The position numbers were made by a program, and so were the translations under genes. 9,776 bases of DNA. Source: Eubacteriaceae bacterium UBA7485. GTDB lineage: Bacteria > Bacillota > Clostridia > Eubacteriales > Eubacteriaceae. The notes beneath the pieces were generated by a model. It was not told the origin of the DNA, ran no database searches, and saw nothing but the letters and a program-made list of their open reading frames with translations. Location of the stretch: NCBI GenBank assembly GCA_002478485.1, contig DLOL01000043.1, positions 3,829 to 13,604 on the forward strand, written 5' to 3'. Numbering within the stretch: the stretch's first letter is position 1; the number at the start of each line of letters is the position of its first letter. This document shows positions 6,825-9,776 of the stretch, in pieces.

Positions 6825-7709
6825 ATGAAAAAAATATTGGTCACGGGCAGTAATGGCCAGCTAGGAAGAGCGTTAAAAAAGCAATTCGACGAAAAAGGAA
6901 TTGAGTTTGTAGGCGTGGATATTCCAGAAGTGGATATCACAGATAAAGACCAGGTGTTTTCCGTCATTCGGGAAACGAAACCTGATGCCATTATCAACGG
7001 CGCGGCTCTCACCAACGTCGATGGATGCGAAGAAAATCTGGAACTCGCACAGCGCGTCAACGGAGAAGCTCCGGGATACCTTGCGGCGGCCGCAAAAGAA
7101 CTGGATATTCCAATTGTTCAGGTTTCCACCGATTATGTGTTCGACGGAAACGGAATTGTTGAAAATGGTAAGATCCGTCCTTATATAGAATCTGATCCGA
7201 TTGATCCTCAGTCCGCTTACGGCTCAACAAAGGCAGCCGGCGAAAAAGCGGTTATGGATCAGACCGATAAATATTTCATAATCCGTACCGCATGGCTTTA
7301 CGGAGACGGCCATAATTTCGTCCGGACCATGTTAAACCTCGCTGAAAAATATCCGGAAATCACGGTTGTGAACGATCAGAAGGGAACACCGACCACAGCG
7401 GAAGACCTTGCGACTGCCATTCTCGCACTGCTTGATACCGATGCTTACGGAATCTATCACGGAACAGGCGAAGGGGAATGCGTATGGTCAGATTTCTCTG
7501 AAGAAATTTTCAAACAGGCCGGCAAAGACACAAAAGTCATCCCTGTCTCAAGCGAAGAGTATGCGGCCAAGGCGGGAAGAACCATTGCCAAGAGACCGGC
7601 TTATTCTGTTCTCGAAAACAAAGCGCTAAAGGATCTGGGCATTAATGTGTTCAGACCGTGGAAAGAAGAGCTGACTTCTTATTTAAAAGAAGAAGGCGTA
7701 ATTCAATAA
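6825..7709 (+). CDS. rfbD: dTDP-4-dehydrorhamnose reductase
   Basis: RfbD (RmlD) reduces dTDP-4-dehydro-L-rhamnose to dTDP-L-rhamnose with NAD(P)H, the last step of the pathway. The 294 residues match the usual family length. The Rossmann nucleotide-binding motif GSNGQLG is at 8-14, STDYVFDG at 101-108 supplies the catalytic Thr102/Asp103 region, and the short-chain dehydrogenase pair Tyr132/Lys136 is in YGSTK. The C-terminal RPAYSVLEN (257-265) is typical of RmlD and of the substrate-binding domain. AAGAGG lies seven bases before ATG 6825. It is the first gene of the operon, 18 bases from rfbA, and follows the promoter at 6742-6770. Placing rfbD first and rfbB last (D-A-C-B) is a reordering compared with the classic enterobacterial B-D-A-C cluster. 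The related MAT2B-like and SDR proteins are unlikely, given the neighbouring genes. Confidence 0.96.
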   Translation: MKKILVTGSNGQLGRALKKQFDEKGIEFVGVDIPEVDITDKDQVFSVIRETKPDAIINGAALTNVDGCEENLELAQRVNGEAPGYLAAAAKELDIPIVQVSTDYVFDGNGIVENGKIRPYIESDPIDPQSAYGSTKAAGEKAVMDQTDKYFIIRTAWLYGDGHNFVRTMLNLAEKYPEITVVNDQKGTPTTAEDLATAILALLDTDAYGIYHGTGEGECVWSDFSEEIFKQAGKDTKVIPVSSEEYAAKAGRTIAKRPAYSVLENKALKDLGINVFRPWKEELTSYLKEEGVIQ

Positions 7710-7727
7710 GGAGGAACAGCGTTAATT

Positions 7728-8618
7728 ATGAAAGGCATTATACTTGCAGGCGGATCCGGAACCAGGCTCTACCCAATCACCAGAGCGGTTTCAAAACAGC
7801 TTCTCCCGATTTACGACAAGCCGATGATCTACTATCCGCTCTCCACACTGATGCTGGCCGGTATCAAGGATGTACTGATCATTTCAACTCCCGTGGATCT
7901 TCCGGGGTTTGAAAGACTCTTCGGGGACGGCTCAAGCCTTGGCATGAACATCTCCTACAAAGTGCAGCCGGAACCGAACGGACTTGCAGAAGCGTTCATC
8001 ATCGGGGAAGACTTTATCGGAGATGACAATGTGGCGCTTGTCCTTGGAGACAACATTTTCTACGGACAGGGCTTCACGAAGATCCTTGAAAGTGCTGCGA
8101 GCCTTCAAAAGGGCGCTGTAATCTTCGGATATCCCGTTCATGACCCGAAACGGTACGGCGTGGTGGAATTTGACAGTGACGGAACTGTCATCTCGATCGA
8201 AGAAAAACCTGAATTCCCGAAATCCCGTTTCGCGGTGCCGGGCCTTTATTTCTATGATAATGACGTTGTGGAAATTGCAAAAAATATCAAGCCTTCTGCA
8301 AGGGGCGAGCTTGAAATCACCAGCGTGAATGAAACCTACCTGAAGAGAGGCGACCTGAAAGTCGAACTCTCCAGCCGCGGCATGGCTTGGCTTGATACAG
8401 GCACACACGACAGCCTGATGGAAGCCGGAAACTTTGTCGAAACCATTCAGAAACGCGAAGGGCTTTATGTTTCCTGCATTGAAGAAATCGCCTATAACAA
8501 AGGCTTTATTGATAAAGAACAGCTTCTCAAGCTTGCAGAACCTCTTGAAAAAACTGCGTACGGCAAATATTTAATTGAAAGAGCAAATGAAACGAGTCAG
8601 ATGACATGGCAGATATAA
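7728..8618 (+). CDS. rfbA: Glucose-1-phosphate thymidylyltransferase
   Basis: RfbA (RmlA) joins dTTP and glucose-1-phosphate to make dTDP-glucose and pyrophosphate, the first committed step to dTDP-rhamnose; the family is commonly feedback-inhibited by dTDP-rhamnose. The 296-residue protein has the nucleotidyltransferase signature [11 protein letters not shown] (6-16), Lys23 in [11 protein letters not shown], the metal-binding Asp108 in LGDN, EEKP (158-161), ELEITSVN (194-201) and [10 protein letters not shown] (221-230), all diagnostic of RmlA rather than UDP-glucose or ADP-glucose pyrophosphorylases. GGAGG begins directly after the rfbD stop codon and ends 13 bases before ATG 7728, longer than ideal, but the MKGIILAGG start is exactly that of the family and no alternative start fits. 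The 3' end overlaps rfbC by 13 bases. Confidence 0.97.
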   Translation: MKGIILAGGSGTRLYPITRAVSKQLLPIYDKPMIYYPLSTLMLAGIKDVLIISTPVDLPGFERLFGDGSSLGMNISYKVQPEPNGLAEAFIIGEDFIGDDNVALVLGDNIFYGQGFTKILESAASLQKGAVIFGYPVHDPKRYGVVEFDSDGTVISIEEKPEFPKSRFAVPGLYFYDNDVVEIAKNIKPSARGELEITSVNETYLKRGDLKVELSSRGMAWLDTGTHDSLMEAGNFVETIQKREGLYVSCIEEIAYNKGFIDKEQLLKLAEPLEKTAYGKYLIERANETSQMTWQI

Positions 8619-9166
8619 ATGTAATTAAGACCCCGATTGAAGGACTGGTCATTATTGAACCCCAGGTTTTCGGCGACGACCGCGGATACTTTATGGAAAC
8701 CTACAATCTTGAAACTTTCCATAAGCACGGCCTTGATATGGAATTCATTCAGGACAATGAGTCACATTCGAAAAAAGGCGTGCTGCGCGGACTTCATTTC
8801 CAGAGAGAATATTCCCAGGGAAAACTGGTACGTTGCACAGAAGGCGCGGTTTGGGATGTCGGCGTTGACCTGAGAAAAGATTCCGACACGTATGGTCAGT
8901 GGTTCGGCGTTGAACTGACGGCTGAAAACAAAAGACAATTCTACATTCCTGAAGGATTCGCACACGGTTTCCTCGTTCTGAGCGATGAAGCCACCTTCAA
9001 TTACAAGTGCACCAATCTTTACCATCCGGAATACGATGGCGGCGTTCGCTGGAACGATCCGGATATCGGTGTGGAATGGCCGGAAGTGGATGCTGAAATC
9101 CTGCTTTCCGACAAAGACAAGAAACAGCCGTTCTTAAAAGAAATTAAAGACACATTAACTTTTTAG
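8606..9166 (+). CDS. rfbC: dTDP-4-dehydrorhamnose 3,5-epimerase
   Basis: RfbC (RmlC) inverts C3 and C5 of dTDP-4-dehydro-6-deoxyglucose, a cofactor-free cupin reaction, giving the substrate of RfbD. The 186 residues equal the usual length. Seen: FGDDRGYF (22-29), RGLHFQ with catalytic His64, QGKLVR with Lys73, IPEGFAHGF (114-122), Tyr133 in [14 protein letters not shown], and LLSDKD (166-171) carrying the Asp partner of the His dyad. The gene starts inside rfbA (13-base overlap, different frame) and has no good Shine-Dalgarno sequence; only a weak GAG about ten bases upstream. Translational coupling to rfbA is therefore likely. The next gene begins eight bases after its stop. Confidence 0.96.
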   Translation: MADINVIKTPIEGLVIIEPQVFGDDRGYFMETYNLETFHKHGLDMEFIQDNESHSKKGVLRGLHFQREYSQGKLVRCTEGAVWDVGVDLRKDSDTYGQWFGVELTAENKRQFYIPEGFAHGFLVLSDEATFNYKCTNLYHPEYDGGVRWNDPDIGVEWPEVDAEILLSDKDKKQPFLKEIKDTLTF

Positions 9167-9174
9167 AGGAGACC

Positions 9175-9776
9175 ATGGAAAAATATAACACCATTCTGGT
9201 GACCGGCGGTGCCGGATTCATCGGATCAAACTTCGTAAAATATATGCTGGAAAATCACCCGGAAACCAAGATCGTCAACTTGGATCTTTTGACCTATGCA
9301 GGAAATCTCGAAAATCTTGCAGATATCGAAGACAATGAAAATCATATTTTCGTTAAAGGGGATATCGGGGATAAAGAATTAGTGGACGAACTGTTCAACA
9401 AATATGATTTTGACGCAGTTGTCAATTTCGCTGCCGAATCTCATGTTGACAGAAGTATTGAAGATCCTGAAATCTTCATCAGAAACAATATTCTGGGCAC
9501 GCAGAACCTGCTTGACCAGGCGAAAAAGCACTGGACAACCGGAAAAGACGAAGAAGGCTATCCGACTTACCGTGACGGTGTCAAATATCTCCAGGTTTCA
9601 ACGGATGAAGTCTACGGCGCCTTGGGAAAAGAAGGGATGTTTGTCGAAACCATGCCTCTTCAGCCGAGCAGCCCGTATTCCGCATCCAAAGCAAGCGCGG
9701 ATCTTGTTACCCTGGCTTACGGCACAACCTTCAAGCTTCCGGTGAACATTACCCGCTGCTCCAACAACTACGGCCC
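9175..9776 (+). CDS. rfbB: dTDP-glucose 4,6-dehydratase, N-terminal 200 residues, cut by window edge
   Basis: RfbB (RmlB) converts dTDP-glucose to dTDP-4-dehydro-6-deoxyglucose using tightly bound NAD, the second step of the pathway. The frame runs from ATG 9175 past the window end, covering 200 full codons of an expected 330-360. Visible motifs: the NAD-binding GGAGFIG (11-17), LLTYAGN (38-44), AAESHVDRSI (86-95), the catalytic STDEVYG with Thr143-Asp144-Glu145 (142-148), and the Tyr168/Lys172 pair in YSASK. Asp-Glu after Thr is specific to 4,6-dehydratases and separates it from UDP-glucose 4-epimerase GalE, whose family lacks it. AGAGGAGA (9165-9172) overlaps the rfbC stop codon and serves this start. 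The C-terminal substrate-binding part is outside the window, so integrity cannot be judged. Confidence 0.95.
   Translation, partial: MEKYNTILVTGGAGFIGSNFVKYMLENHPETKIVNLDLLTYAGNLENLADIEDNENHIFVKGDIGDKELVDELFNKYDFDAVVNFAAESHVDRSIEDPEIFIRNNILGTQNLLDQAKKHWTTGKDEEGYPTYRDGVKYLQVSTDEVYGALGKEGMFVETMPLQPSSPYSASKASADLVTLAYGTTFKLPVNITRCSNNYG

Noticed and set aside
7932..8408. 158-codon open frame antisense to rfbA
   Set aside because: It is fully antisense to a highly conserved gene, with no start signal; it arises from the codon use of rfbA.

Overview
The window looks like ordinary chromosomal DNA from a Gram-positive, low-to-moderate GC bacterium, most likely a Bacillota anaerobe. The evidence is strong AGGAGG-type ribosome binding sites, sigma-A-type promoters with near-consensus -10 boxes, a LytR-CpsA-Psr wall-polymer ligase, and a short GlgB without the long N-terminal extension of the enterobacterial enzyme. 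I cannot settle the class; Erysipelotrichia or Clostridia are both plausible. I see no insertion sequence, phage gene, CRISPR array, tRNA or rRNA.

Layout. Bases 1-1122 (minus) hold the first 374 codons of a glycogen branching enzyme (glgB), whose C-terminal part lies outside the window. Upstream on the same strand, 1223-3037 encodes a 604-residue polytopic membrane protein made of two YihY/BrkB domains in tandem. A 230-bp divergent intergenic region (3038-3267) has a promoter for each direction, a terminator-like hairpin between them, and a palindrome in the leader of the next gene. Bases 3268-5199 (plus) encode a complete single-chain aconitase of the short Aquifex type. A strong bidirectional terminator (5201-5246) separates it from the convergent LCP gene (5254-6627, minus), which ends in a very serine-rich tail. 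A second divergent region (6628-6824) has back-to-back promoters overlapped by inverted repeats. It leads into rfbD-rfbA-rfbC-rfbB (6825 to the window end, plus), the full gene set for dTDP-L-rhamnose synthesis; rfbB is cut off by the window edge.

How the genes fit together. RfbA makes dTDP-glucose, RfbB dehydrates it, RfbC epimerises it and RfbD reduces it to dTDP-L-rhamnose, the donor for rhamnose-containing surface polysaccharides. The divergent LCP protein belongs to the family that attaches such polymers to peptidoglycan, so the right half of the window reads as a small cell-envelope module, possibly co-regulated. Aconitase (citrate to isocitrate) and GlgB (glycogen branching) are housekeeping metabolism with no evident tie to it. 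The least ordinary items are the tandem YihY protein, the LCP serine-rich tail, and the palindromic structure of the two divergent intergenic regions.
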